A stretch of DNA of 6,078 nucleotides from an uncultured Oscillospiraceae bacterium (GCA_905236265.1 CAJOOV010000290.1:1-6078), one strand, 5' to 3'; counted from the stretch's first letter, positions 1 through 5,226 are shown. Made by a program: numbers and translations. The notes: generated from the letters alone by a model not told the origin.

Positions 1-492
1 ATTCTCCACATCGTCGCCCACATAGCCTGCCTCTGTCAGCGTGGTGGCATCGGCAATGGCAAAGGGAACCTTCAAAATGCGGGCAAGGGTCTGGGCAAGC
101 AGGGTCTTGCCGCAGCCGGTGGGGCCGAGCAGGAGGATATTGGACTTTTGCAGCTCCACATCCTCGCCGCCGCCGAAATAGATCCGCTTGTAGTGGTTAT
201 ACACCGCCACGGACAGGGCAATTTTTGCCTCGTCCTGTCCGATGACGTAACGATCCAGAACCTCACGGATCTCCCTGGGCGTGGGAATCACATCCGGAAT
301 CTGGCTGCTGAGATCACTGCCGTTATAGTCCTCTTCGTAATAGTCGTCAGACTCGTCTAAAATGTCGTTGCACAGCTGCACGCACTCGTTGCAGATATAG
401 ACATTGGGACCGGCAATAATCCGCTGCACCCGATCCTGACTTTTGCCGCAAAAGGAGCAGTAAACCGTTCTTCTCTCCTCATTTTTTGCCAT
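1..492 (-). CDS. clpX: ClpX, ATP-dependent Clp protease ATP-binding subunit (N-terminal 164 codons; 3' end off window)
   Basis: ClpX is an AAA+ unfoldase that recognises tagged or damaged proteins in the cytoplasm, unfolds them with ATP and threads them into ClpP. I translated the reverse complement by hand: it is open from the ATG at 492 to the left edge, exactly 164 codons. Residues about 8-45 form the zinc-binding domain, with Cys12-x2-Cys15 and Cys34-x2-Cys37. An acidic linker rich in Asp, Glu and Tyr follows at about 46-60. The AAA+ domain begins near residue 70 with the typical T-P-R-E-I and Y-V-I-G-Q-D-E-A-K segments. Walker A is GPTGCGKT at 123-130 (Lys129), followed by the family block A-D-A-T-T-L-T-E-A-G-Y-V-G-D-D-V-E-N. 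Walker B, the sensors and the IGF loop that docks on ClpP lie off the window. The start has a GGAGG site 7 bases upstream. clpX follows clpP by 36 bases with no terminator, so the two are very probably co-transcribed. The usual family length is about 420 residues. Confidence 0.98.
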   Translation of the reverse strand, partial: MAKNEERRTVYCSFCGKSQDRVQRIIAGPNVYICNECVQLCNDILDESDDYYEEDYNGSDLSSQIPDVIPTPREIREVLDRYVIGQDEAKIALSVAVYNHYKRIYFGGGEDVELQKSNILLLGPTGCGKTLLAQTLARILKVPFAIADATTLTEAGYVGDDVEN

Positions 493-499
493 TGGCTTG

Positions 500-504
500 C
501 CTCC
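500..504 (-). promoter_or_regulatory. Ribosome binding site of clpX
   Basis: The minus strand reads GGAGG here, 7 bases before the ATG at 490-492. This supports that start over an internal one and leaves the zinc-binding domain intact. It sits in the 36-base gap after the clpP stop codon, where I see no promoter or terminator. Confidence 0.8.
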
Positions 505-528
505 ACTGTTGGAATGTGATTGTCATGC

Positions 529-1110
529 TCACCGGGAGCTGATGATCTGGTCGATGATGCCGTAGTCCTTCGCTTCCTCAGCGCTCATCCAGTGATCCCG
601 CTCGGTGTCGTTTTTCACCTGTTCCACGTCCTTGCCGGTATTCTCTGCCAGAAGCTCGTTCAGGTGGCGCTTGATGCGCAGGACGTGCTCTACATCAATC
701 TCCATATCCGTGACCTTGCCCTGTGTACCCGCAGAGGGCTGGTGAATCATAATCTCCGCATTGGGCAGGGCAATCCGCTTGCCCTTTGTACCGCTGGAGA
801 GGAGGAAAGCACCCATGCTGGCGGCCATGCCGATGCAGATGGTGGATACATCGCACTTGATATACTGCATGGTGTCATAGATTGCCATACCTGCAGTGAC
901 GCTGCCCCCCGGACTGTTAATGTAGAACTGAATGTCCTTATCCGGGTCCTGTGCCTCCAGATAGAGCAGCTGTGCCACGACAAGGGAGGCGGTCACATCG
1001 TTCACTTCTTCGGAGAGGAAAATGATGCGGTCGTTGAGCAGGCGGGAGAAGATGTCATAGCTGCGCTCTCCCCGGCTGGTCTGCTCTACTACATAAGGTA
1101 CTAAACTCAT
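529..1110 (-). CDS. clpP: ClpP, ATP-dependent Clp protease proteolytic subunit (193 aa)
   Basis: ClpP is the serine peptidase that assembles into two stacked heptameric rings and degrades proteins fed in by ClpX or another Clp ATPase. Numbering from the start chosen here, the catalytic triad is Ser98 in GMAASMGAFLL, His123 in MIHQPSAG and Asp172 in D-T-E-R-D. These positions match the usual family triad (about 97/122/171). The oxyanion-region SPGGS is at 66-70, and the N-terminal M-S-L-V-P-Y-V-V-E-Q-T is typical. An in-frame ATG at 1128 would add six residues, but it has no ribosome binding site and would place the real AAGGAG inside the coding region, so I start at 1110. The resulting length agrees with Firmicutes ClpP (about 195). 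tig lies upstream across a 136-base spacer with its own predicted promoter, and clpX follows 36 bases downstream. I saw no CtsR or CIRCE operator. Nothing is missing or broken. Confidence 0.98.
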   Translation of the reverse strand: MSLVPYVVEQTSRGERSYDIFSRLLNDRIIFLSEEVNDVTASLVVAQLLYLEAQDPDKDIQFYINSPGGSVTAGMAIYDTMQYIKCDVSTICIGMAASMGAFLLSSGTKGKRIALPNAEIMIHQPSAGTQGKVTDMEIDVEHVLRIKRHLNELLAENTGKDVEQVKNDTERDHWMSAEEAKDYGIIDQIISSR

Positions 1111-1119
1111 AGCGTTATA

Positions 1120-1125
1120 CTCCTT
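1120..1125 (-). promoter_or_regulatory. Ribosome binding site that fixes the clpP start
   Basis: The minus strand reads AAGGAG here, 9 bases upstream of the ATG at 1108-1110. The alternative in-frame ATG at 1126-1128 lies upstream of this site and is preceded only by ACACAGCTTA, which has no Shine-Dalgarno character. The site therefore decides for the shorter, 193-residue ClpP. Confidence 0.85.
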
Positions 1126-1150
1126 CATTAAGCTGTGTTCCGGTTAGTAC

Positions 1151-1180
1151 AGCATACCCCCGCCAAAGCAGGGGTATACT
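1151..1180. repeat. Strong inverted repeat (13-bp stem, 4-base loop) in the tig-clpP spacer
   Basis: Positions 1151-1163 pair with 1168-1180 around a CAAA loop (TTTG on the minus strand). In minus-strand RNA the 13-bp stem has two G-U pairs and a GC-rich core (CCCC with GGGG). No T-run follows it on either strand, so it does not look like a normal intrinsic terminator. It would form in transcripts reading through from tig. RNA started at the predicted clpP promoter (about 1166) would contain only one arm, so for that promoter it would act, if at all, as a DNA operator over the -10 and start site. Confidence 0.75.
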
Positions 1181-1201
1181 TCCACGGTGCAAAATTGTCA
1201 G
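1173..1201 (-). promoter_or_regulatory. Predicted sigma-A-type promoter of clpP-clpX
   Basis: On the minus strand, CTGACA at 1196-1201 matches the -35 consensus TTGACA at five of six bases. It is followed after exactly 17 bases by TATACC at 1173-1178, four of six against TATAAT. Transcription would start near 1166, giving a leader of about 55 bases before the clpP ATG. The -10 lies inside the right arm of the inverted repeat at 1151-1180. This would let clpPX be expressed apart from tig. It is inferred from sequence only. Confidence 0.55.
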
Positions 1202-1238
1202 GAAACAGAGACACAGCACGGCAACAAAAGCCGTGGAA
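1180..1238. repeat. Competing inverted repeats between tig and clpP
   Basis: On the plus strand CCGTGGAA at 1231-1238 is the exact complement of TTCCACGG at 1180-1187. GTAT at 1244-1247, which touches the tig stop codon, can extend this against ATAC at 1176-1179 across a bulge of A residues. The same region (GCCGTG, 1230-1235) also pairs perfectly with CACGGC at 1217-1222 across a 7-base loop. The two pairings exclude each other. On the minus strand a run of seven T lies before the hairpin, not after it, so this is not a canonical terminator. The function is unknown. Confidence 0.5.
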
Positions 1239-1246
1239 AAAAAGTA

Positions 1247-2545
1247 TTACTCAGCCTTCTCCTCAGCGGGAGCGGTGGCAACGGCGCTGTCATAAAGCAC
1301 CTTTGCGGCCTTCTCCAGCTTGACGTCACGCTCAAGGGCATCGGCGGGAAGCGCCTCACGCACCTTGTCCTCCTCCATGTTATACTGCTCGGCAAGCTCC
1401 TTGACGTGTGCGGCGATCTCCTCCTCTGTCGCCTCGATGCCCTCGGCCTCCATAACAGCCTTCAGCACCAGCTCGCTCTGGATCTGGCGCAGGGCGGAGC
1501 CTCTGGTGTTCACCCGGAACTCAGCACGGTTGGTGCCCATCATGTTCAGATACTGGTCAAAGCTGATGCCGCTGCCCTGAAGCCGGGACTCATACTGCTC
1601 CATCATCCGGTCAGTCTCATACTCCACCATGGTGTCGGGAATGTCCATCTGGGCATTGTCGATAGCGGCGGTCATGACGGCCTGCTCGAAGTCGTTTTTG
1701 GCATCCCGCTGCTTGCGCTCCAGCGCCTTGGCACGCAGATCTGCCTTCAGCTCATCCAGCGTCTCAAACTCGGACACGTCCTTTGCAAACTCGTCGTCCA
1801 GCTCAGGAGCCTGCTCCTCACGCACCTCGTGTACGGTGCATTTGAAGGTTGCCTCCTTGCCGGCCAGCTCCTGCGCCTGATAGTTCTCCGGGAAGGTGAC
1901 CACAACGTCCTTATCCTCGCCGGCGCTGACACCCACCAGCTGATCCTCAAAGCCGGGGATAAAGCTGCCGGAGCCGATCTTCAGGTCATAGTTCTCGCCC
2001 TTGCCGCCCTCGAAGGGAACGCCGTCCACAAAGCCCTCGAAGTCAATGACAGCGGTGTCGCCGTTCTGAACAGGGCGATCCACGCTTACCTGCGTGGTGG
2101 CACGGTTGATGTAGGGCTTCAGGGCAGTCTCTACCTCCTCATCGGTGACGCTCACCTCGGCTCGGGGTGCCTCAAGTCCCTTATACTGTCCCAGCGTGAC
2201 CACAGGCATCAGACCCACGGTCATCACCAGCTCCACGCCGTCCTTGTCCATTTTGGTCACATTGCTCTTGGGATAGCCGACGATCTCAATATCCTCCAGA
2301 GCGTCCACCTGCTCCATAATCGCAGGCCCCAGCTCCTCCAGCGCATCCTCATGGAACACGTTCTCGCCGTACATTTTCTCCACCAGCTTGCGGGGCGCCT
2401 TGCCCTTGCGGAAGCCGGGGATGGAGATCTGGCCGCGCACCTTATTGTATACCTGATTGATGGCCTTTTCAAATTCTGCGCCGGTGATCTCAATGGTAAT
2501 CTCGGCGGTGCTGTGTTCTTTCTTCTCTACATTCTTGACGTTCAT
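1247..2545 (-). CDS. tig: Trigger factor, ribosome-associated chaperone and peptidyl-prolyl isomerase (432 aa)
   Basis: Trigger factor sits at the ribosomal tunnel exit, shields emerging chains and catalyses cis-trans isomerisation of prolyl bonds. The N-terminal ribosome-binding domain spans about residues 1-115 and carries the signature GFRKGKAP at 44-51, the loop that contacts ribosomal protein L23. The FKBP-type isomerase domain spans about 160-243, from N-G-D-T-A-V-I-D-F-E-G-F through the G-S-F-I-P-G-F-E-D-Q-L segment to F-K-C-T-V-H-E-V. The remaining helical domain forms the C-terminal arms and ends in an Ala/Glu-rich tail, as usual. The length equals that of the E. coli protein (432). 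The ATG at 2545 has AGGAGG 9 bases upstream. The gene has its own predicted promoter and precedes clpP-clpX, a common arrangement that pairs folding with degradation. The stop is TAA. I see no defect. A 485-codon open frame on the opposite strand is a shadow of this gene. Confidence 0.98.
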   Translation of the reverse strand: MNVKNVEKKEHSTAEITIEITGAEFEKAINQVYNKVRGQISIPGFRKGKAPRKLVEKMYGENVFHEDALEELGPAIMEQVDALEDIEIVGYPKSNVTKMDKDGVELVMTVGLMPVVTLGQYKGLEAPRAEVSVTDEEVETALKPYINRATTQVSVDRPVQNGDTAVIDFEGFVDGVPFEGGKGENYDLKIGSGSFIPGFEDQLVGVSAGEDKDVVVTFPENYQAQELAGKEATFKCTVHEVREEQAPELDDEFAKDVSEFETLDELKADLRAKALERKQRDAKNDFEQAVMTAAIDNAQMDIPDTMVEYETDRMMEQYESRLQGSGISFDQYLNMMGTNRAEFRVNTRGSALRQIQSELVLKAVMEAEGIEATEEEIAAHVKELAEQYNMEEDKVREALPADALERDVKLEKAAKVLYDSAVATAPAEEKAE

Positions 2546-2554
2546 GGGGTTGTT

Positions 2555-2560
2555 CCTCCT
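2555..2560 (-). promoter_or_regulatory. Ribosome binding site of tig
   Basis: The minus strand reads AGGAGG, a perfect Shine-Dalgarno core, 9 bases before the ATG at 2543-2545. It lies four bases downstream of the leader hairpin at 2564-2579. Confidence 0.85.
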
Positions 2561-2563
2561 CGG

Positions 2564-2579
2564 AGGGTCCTCAGACCCT
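2564..2579 (-). promoter_or_regulatory. Short leader hairpin just upstream of the tig ribosome binding site
   Basis: In the mRNA AGGGTC pairs perfectly with GACCCT around a TGAG loop (six base pairs, four of them G-C). It ends four bases before the AGGAGG and leaves that site single-stranded. It may stabilise the 5' end or keep the ribosome site open. No T-run follows, so it is not a terminator. The role is inferred. Confidence 0.5.
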
Positions 2580-2604
2580 GTAATCTTATCATCACCAGTG
2601 GTTT

Positions 2605-2633
2605 ATTGTATCAGACTTGTCATAGGATTTCCA
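2605..2633 (-). promoter_or_regulatory. Predicted sigma-A-type promoter of tig, with extended -10
   Basis: On the minus strand TACAAT at 2605-2610 matches TATAAT at five of six bases and is preceded by TGA, giving the TGn extended -10 motif. Exactly 17 bases upstream lies TGGAAA at 2628-2633, four of six against TTGACA. The A/T-rich block T6-A6 at 2637-2648 (TTTTTTAAAAAA) with flanking GGAAA lies directly upstream, where an UP element would contact the RNA polymerase alpha subunits. Transcription would start near 2598 and give a leader of about 53 bases. Confidence 0.65.
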
Positions 2634-2656
2634 CTGTTTTTTAAAAAATTTCCACT
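2627..2656. repeat. Pair of 9-bp direct repeats, 21 bp apart, at the tig promoter
   Basis: ATTTCCACT occurs at 2627-2635 and again at 2648-2656 on the plus strand (AGTGGAAAT on the minus strand), an offset of 21 bp or two helical turns. Between them is the self-complementary TTTTTTAAAAAA. One copy overlaps the -35 hexamer. A related CCAGTGG at 2595-2601 sits in inverted orientation at the predicted start site. Same-face spacing suggests a protein-binding site, but these could simply be the upstream A/T tract plus chance. Confidence 0.45.
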
Positions 2657-2670
2657 CCGTTCACAAACGG
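2657..2670 (-). other. Weak hairpin directly after the phosphoesterase stop codon
   Basis: CCGTT pairs with AACGG around a four-base loop immediately downstream of the TGA of the metallophosphoesterase. On the minus strand a T-run (T6) follows, but only after eight further bases (AGTGGAAA). The stem is just 5 bp. It may be an inefficient intrinsic terminator separating thrC and the phosphoesterase from tig, but it does not meet the usual pattern, so read-through is plausible. Confidence 0.3.
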
Positions 2671-3372
2671 TCAATCCATCACCTTTACCGGGGCAAAGCC
2701 CAGATGGTCTGCGGAGATCAGCCGGTACTCTATCCCGCCGCACAGTCCCTCAATGGCATACCTGCGGCTCTTGCCGTGCAGATGGGCAAAAAAGCACCTT
2801 CTCACCCCATAGCGGTTCATCACATCAAGGATGGGCTGGCAGCGGTAGTTCAGATAGACCGGGGGATAGTGGAGAAAGACGATCTTCTCCCGCTCCCCTG
2901 CCGCCTTCAGGGACGCCTCCAGACGCATACACTCCCGGTTGAGCATTTTTGCGTTGTGCGCTCCGGCACCGCACTCGTCCAGCTCGTAGAACCAGCCCCT
3001 TGTGCCGCAAAGCGCCGTCTCGCCGTAGAGGGCGCAGCCGTTATGCAGCAGGTGCAGGGTATCAAGCCCCTGCGAGCGGAAAAAGGCCTCCGCCTTGCTG
3101 CGGGTACACCACCAGTAGTCATGGTTCCCCTTGACGATATACTTCTCCCTGCCGGGCAGAGCGTCCAGAAAGCGGAAATCCGCCCCGCACTGCTCCAGAT
3201 TCATGCCCCAGCTCAGATCCCCGCACAACACCACGGTATCCTCCGGCGAAACGGCGGCCTGAAAGCCTCTTTGCAGCTTCTCCGGGTGGTGCTCCCACTC
3301 CGGGCCGAATACGTCCATGGGCTTATCCACGGAGAAGGAGAGGTGGGGGTCTCCGATTGCATACAGTGCCAT
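2671..3372 (-). CDS. Calcineurin-like metallophosphoesterase, COG1768-type (233 aa)
   Basis: This is a cytoplasmic metal-dependent phosphohydrolase of unknown substrate. The full set of metal-binding motifs is present in order: Asp8-x-His10 in GDPHLS, Asp52 in GDLSW, Asn83-His84 in KGNHDYWW, His168 in FLHYPPVY, and His197-x-His199 in FAHLHG. Such sites usually bind two metals (Mn or Fe). There is no signal peptide or membrane segment. The compact length and the K-P-M-D-V-F-G and G-N-H-D-Y-W-W segments resemble the COG1768 'predicted phosphohydrolase' group common in Clostridia; I assign this from memory of the family. The ATG shares its A with the TGA of thrC (TGATG), and no good ribosome site precedes it, so translation is probably coupled to thrC. 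The two genes would be expressed together, but a role in threonine synthesis is not shown. It could act on nucleotides, phosphoproteins or small phosphoesters. Confidence 0.93.
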   Translation of the reverse strand: MALYAIGDPHLSFSVDKPMDVFGPEWEHHPEKLQRGFQAAVSPEDTVVLCGDLSWGMNLEQCGADFRFLDALPGREKYIVKGNHDYWWCTRSKAEAFFRSQGLDTLHLLHNGCALYGETALCGTRGWFYELDECGAGAHNAKMLNRECMRLEASLKAAGEREKIVFLHYPPVYLNYRCQPILDVMNRYGVRRCFFAHLHGKSRRYAIEGLCGGIEYRLISADHLGFAPVKVMD

Positions 3373-4859
3373 CAGCGGTTAAAGCCCCGCACAACCGCCT
3401 TCATCTGATCCTTCTGCACCCAGCCGCTGAAGCGGATCTCCTTATCCCGCAGTCCGGCAAGGGGGCGGGGCGTGGGAACGCCGGTGACTTCAGAGAGCTG
3501 ATCCAGCAGTCCTGCCCCCGTGCTCCGCTCTTCCACCCCGATGGCCTCCAAAACGGCGTCGCAGAACTTGAAGGGACTGGCGGTGGAGGCGACAACCGTG
3601 GGGGTCTCGTCCCCGGTCTGCGCCCTGTACTGCTCCAGCACATGGAAGGCCACGGCGGAGTGGGTGTCGATGAGATAGTGCTTCTCTCTCCACATCCTGC
3701 CGATGGTCTCTCTGGTCTGCCCCTCGTCCGCACAGCCTGCGGCAAAGGTCTTCTGCAGCCGTTCCAGCATCTTTTTGTCAACGCTGTAGCACCCGTCCTC
3801 CTTCAGCCGCTTCATATACTCCGCCACCTGAGCGTCGTTCCCGTCGCTGAGGGCAAAGAGCAGGCGCTCCAGATTGCTGGAGATCAGAATGTCCATGGAG
3901 GGGGAGATGGTATTGAAGAAGGGACGGTTCCGGTCATAGGTGCCTGTGGTCAGGAAATCCGTGAGCACGTTATTGCTGTTGCTGGCGCAGATCAGCTTCT
4001 GAATGGGCAGACCCATCTCACGGGCGTAGTAGGCGGCAAGGATGTTGCCGAAATTGCCCGTGGGCACACAGACGTTGATGGCATCGCCCTCAGCAATTTC
4101 ACCCATCTTCATCAGATCGCAGTAGGCCGAGACATAGTAGACGATCTGGGGCAGCACCCTCCCCCAGTTGATGGAGTTGGCGGAGGAGAGGATGGTATTG
4201 ACTCCGGCCAGCTCCTCCCGGAGGGCTTCGTCGGAGAACAGCTCCTTTACACCGGTCTGGGCGTCATCAAAATTGCCCACCACAGAGCATACGCCCACAT
4301 TCTGTCCCTCTTGGGTACACATCTGCAGCGCCTGCACCTCGCTGACCCCGTCCTTGGGGTAGAACACGAGGATTCTTGTCTGCTCCACGTCCCGGAACCC
4401 CTCCATGGCCGCCTTTCCCGTGTCGCCGGAGGTGGCAACCAGAATGCACACCGTCCGGTTGTCGTGGTTTTTCCGCATGGAGGCGGTGAGCAGGTGGGGC
4501 AGCATCTGCAGCGCCAAGTCCTTAAAGGCGCAGGTGGGGCCGTGCCACAGCTCCAGACAGTAGGTATTGCCGTCCACCTTCCGCACCGGCACCACCTCCT
4601 GCGTGTCAAACTTCTCCGGCCCGTAAGCCTTTGCGGCAAAGGAGGTCAGCTCCGCAGTGGAGAAATGGGTGAGGTACAGGCTCATGATATAAACCGCCCG
4701 CTGCTGGTAATTCATATTCTTCATGGACTCCAGCGCCGAGCCGGGCAGCTTGGGAAGTGCGGCAGGGAGAAACAGTCCGCCCTCCCGGCTCAGTCCCTGT
4801 GCGATTGCCTGCGCCGGTGTGAAATCCAGCAGCTTGTTTCTTGTGCTTACATAGTACAT
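3372..4859 (-). CDS. thrC: Threonine synthase, PLP-dependent (495 aa)
   Basis: Threonine synthase converts O-phospho-L-homoserine and water to L-threonine and phosphate, the last step of threonine synthesis. It belongs to the fold-type II PLP enzymes. The N-terminal region carries the family pattern S-T-R-N, then Q-G-L-S-R-E-G-G-L-F-L-P at 21-32. The PLP-binding lysine is Lys113 in HGPTCAFKD. SGDTG at 144-148 and VPTGNFGN at 265-272 fit substrate and cofactor-phosphate binding, and SANSINWGR (226-234) and SPSMDI (319-324) are also typical. The length fits the long class (E. coli 428, yeast 514) rather than the short Bacillus class of about 350. The ATG at 4859 has GAGGG at 4866-4870, 6 bases upstream. 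A predicted promoter lies about 90-120 bases upstream. No hom or thrB is adjacent, so the rest of the pathway must lie elsewhere. The stop overlaps the start of the phosphoesterase. I see no defect. Confidence 0.97.
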   Translation of the reverse strand: MYYVSTRNKLLDFTPAQAIAQGLSREGGLFLPAALPKLPGSALESMKNMNYQQRAVYIMSLYLTHFSTAELTSFAAKAYGPEKFDTQEVVPVRKVDGNTYCLELWHGPTCAFKDLALQMLPHLLTASMRKNHDNRTVCILVATSGDTGKAAMEGFRDVEQTRILVFYPKDGVSEVQALQMCTQEGQNVGVCSVVGNFDDAQTGVKELFSDEALREELAGVNTILSSANSINWGRVLPQIVYYVSAYCDLMKMGEIAEGDAINVCVPTGNFGNILAAYYAREMGLPIQKLICASNSNNVLTDFLTTGTYDRNRPFFNTISPSMDILISSNLERLLFALSDGNDAQVAEYMKRLKEDGCYSVDKKMLERLQKTFAAGCADEGQTRETIGRMWREKHYLIDTHSAVAFHVLEQYRAQTGDETPTVVASTASPFKFCDAVLEAIGVEERSTGAGLLDQLSEVTGVPTPRPLAGLRDKEIRFSGWVQKDQMKAVVRGFNR

Positions 4860-4933
4860 ATTGTTCCCTCTTTCCTCTCAGCCCGGCATAACGGGTGGAA
4901 TAATCAGTATTATGTCACCAAAACCGGCGTTTT

Positions 4934-4951
4934 ATGGGAGATTTTTCCCAT
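4934..4951. repeat. Inverted repeat over the predicted thrC transcription start
   Basis: ATGGGA at 4934-4939 and TCCCAT at 4946-4951 are exact complements around a six-base GATTTT spacer. The repeat overlaps the last bases of the predicted -10 and is centred on the predicted start near 4943, a usual place for a repressor site. It could also be a small hairpin at the very 5' end of the mRNA, though only one arm would be transcribed. No regulator can be named. Confidence 0.4.
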
Positions 4952-4978
4952 CATAACATAGAAAAACCGGAAATTCAA
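4950..4978 (-). promoter_or_regulatory. Predicted sigma-A-type promoter of thrC, with extended -10
   Basis: On the minus strand TTGAAT at 4973-4978 (four of six against TTGACA, with the key TTGA intact) is followed after exactly 17 bases by TATGAT at 4950-4955 (five of six). TGT directly before the -10 gives an extended -10 element. Transcription would start near 4943, leaving a leader of about 83 bases. The leader has no T-box signature on this strand. This splits thrC from the rnhB-yraN group upstream. Confidence 0.65.
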
Positions 4979-5021
4979 TCGTTAAATTCAATAGATGGTT
5001 TTCAGCTCCTCCGGTTTTTTC
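4961..5021. repeat. Long-loop inverted repeat around the 3' end of the 76-aa gene
   Basis: GAAAAACCGGA at 4961-4971 is complementary to TCCGGTTTTTTC at 5010-5021 apart from one extra T. The 38-base interior holds the last codons and stop of the small gene. On the minus strand the distal arm is TCCGGTTTTTC, so it could serve as a poor intrinsic terminator with an unusually large loop. A further CCGGTTTT on the minus strand lies at about 4920-4926. The role is uncertain. Confidence 0.3.
4971..4992. repeat. 9-bp direct repeat next to the thrC -35 box
   Basis: AAATTCAAT occurs at 4971-4979 and 4984-4992 on the plus strand, an offset of 13 bp. On the minus strand each copy contains TTGAAT: one supplies the predicted -35 of thrC and the other spans the stop codon of the small upstream gene. 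The repeat may be a local duplication or a tandem binding site. Confidence 0.35.
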
Positions 5022-5218
5022 CCGCACCGGCGGCAAAATTCCTGCAGATCCGCCTCATCCCGCAGCAGCTGGATCTCGTGAAAATCCCCGCTGCGCAGAT
5101 CCATCAGTCCCCCCACTGCCTCGCCGGTGCAGATGCTCTTGCGAATGGCGGGCTGCTGGCGCTGAGGGTCATAGGAAATCATGGAGACGGGCTGTCTGCG
5201 TTTGAAAAAGAATGCCAT
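4988..5218 (-). CDS. Conserved small protein of unknown function (76 aa)
   Basis: I do not know a function for this protein. It begins with a short hydrophobic and basic stretch (A-F-F-F-K-R-R), too short for a membrane helix or signal peptide. A central motif RKSICTGEAVGG follows at 26-37 (Cys30), then D-L-R-S-G-D-F-H-E at 40-48 and L-L-R-D-E-A-D-L-Q-E-F at 51-61. The C-terminus holds Cys62-x2-Cys65. Small proteins of this style with a C-S-I-C-T-G-E-like motif are, from memory, widespread in Clostridia and annotated only as hypothetical. It looks real: AGGAGG at 5227-5232 lies 8 bases before the ATG, and it follows yraN by 21 bases on the same strand, so it is probably co-transcribed with rnhB and yraN. 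Cys30, Cys62 and Cys65 might bind a metal or be redox-active, but three cysteines do not make a recognised site. Confidence 0.8.
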   Translation of the reverse strand: MAFFFKRRQPVSMISYDPQRQQPAIRKSICTGEAVGGLMDLRSGDFHEIQLLRDEADLQEFCRRCGKKPEELKTIY

Positions 5219-5226
5219 GTCAATCC

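Noticed and set aside
520..1104. 194-codon open frame on the plus strand
   Set aside because: It mirrors clpP, which has its full catalytic triad and ribosome site on the minus strand.
1110..1128. Upstream ATG start for ClpP adding M-K-E-Y-N-A
   Set aside because: It has no Shine-Dalgarno, and the AAGGAG needed for the downstream ATG lies inside this extension. ClpP homologues begin with M-S-L-V-P.
1111..1246. CtsR or CIRCE operator upstream of clpP
   Set aside because: I looked for tandem GGTCAAA heptads and for TTAGCACTC-N9-GAGTGCTAA on both strands and found neither.
1217..1246. Intrinsic terminator after tig
   Set aside because: On the minus strand the T7 run precedes the hairpin instead of following it. 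On the plus strand the hairpin is followed by A residues. Neither orientation fits.
1187..2644. 485-codon open frame on the plus strand
   Set aside because: It lies wholly antisense to tig, whose domains are all recognisable. The translation is rich in Leu, His and Gly with no family motif. It is a product of the high-GC codon bias of the real gene.
2704..3408. 234-codon open frame on the plus strand
   Set aside because: It is antisense to the metallophosphoesterase and has no motif of its own.
4860..4943. T-box or other known riboswitch in the thrC leader
   Set aside because: The GGGTGGAA seen here is on the plus strand, opposite to thrC transcription. The leader is only about 83 bases and lacks the specifier stem and T-box sequence.
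3357..4961. 534-codon open frame on the plus strand
   Set aside because: It is antisense to thrC, which has all its PLP motifs. The antisense protein shows no recognisable domain and no supported start.
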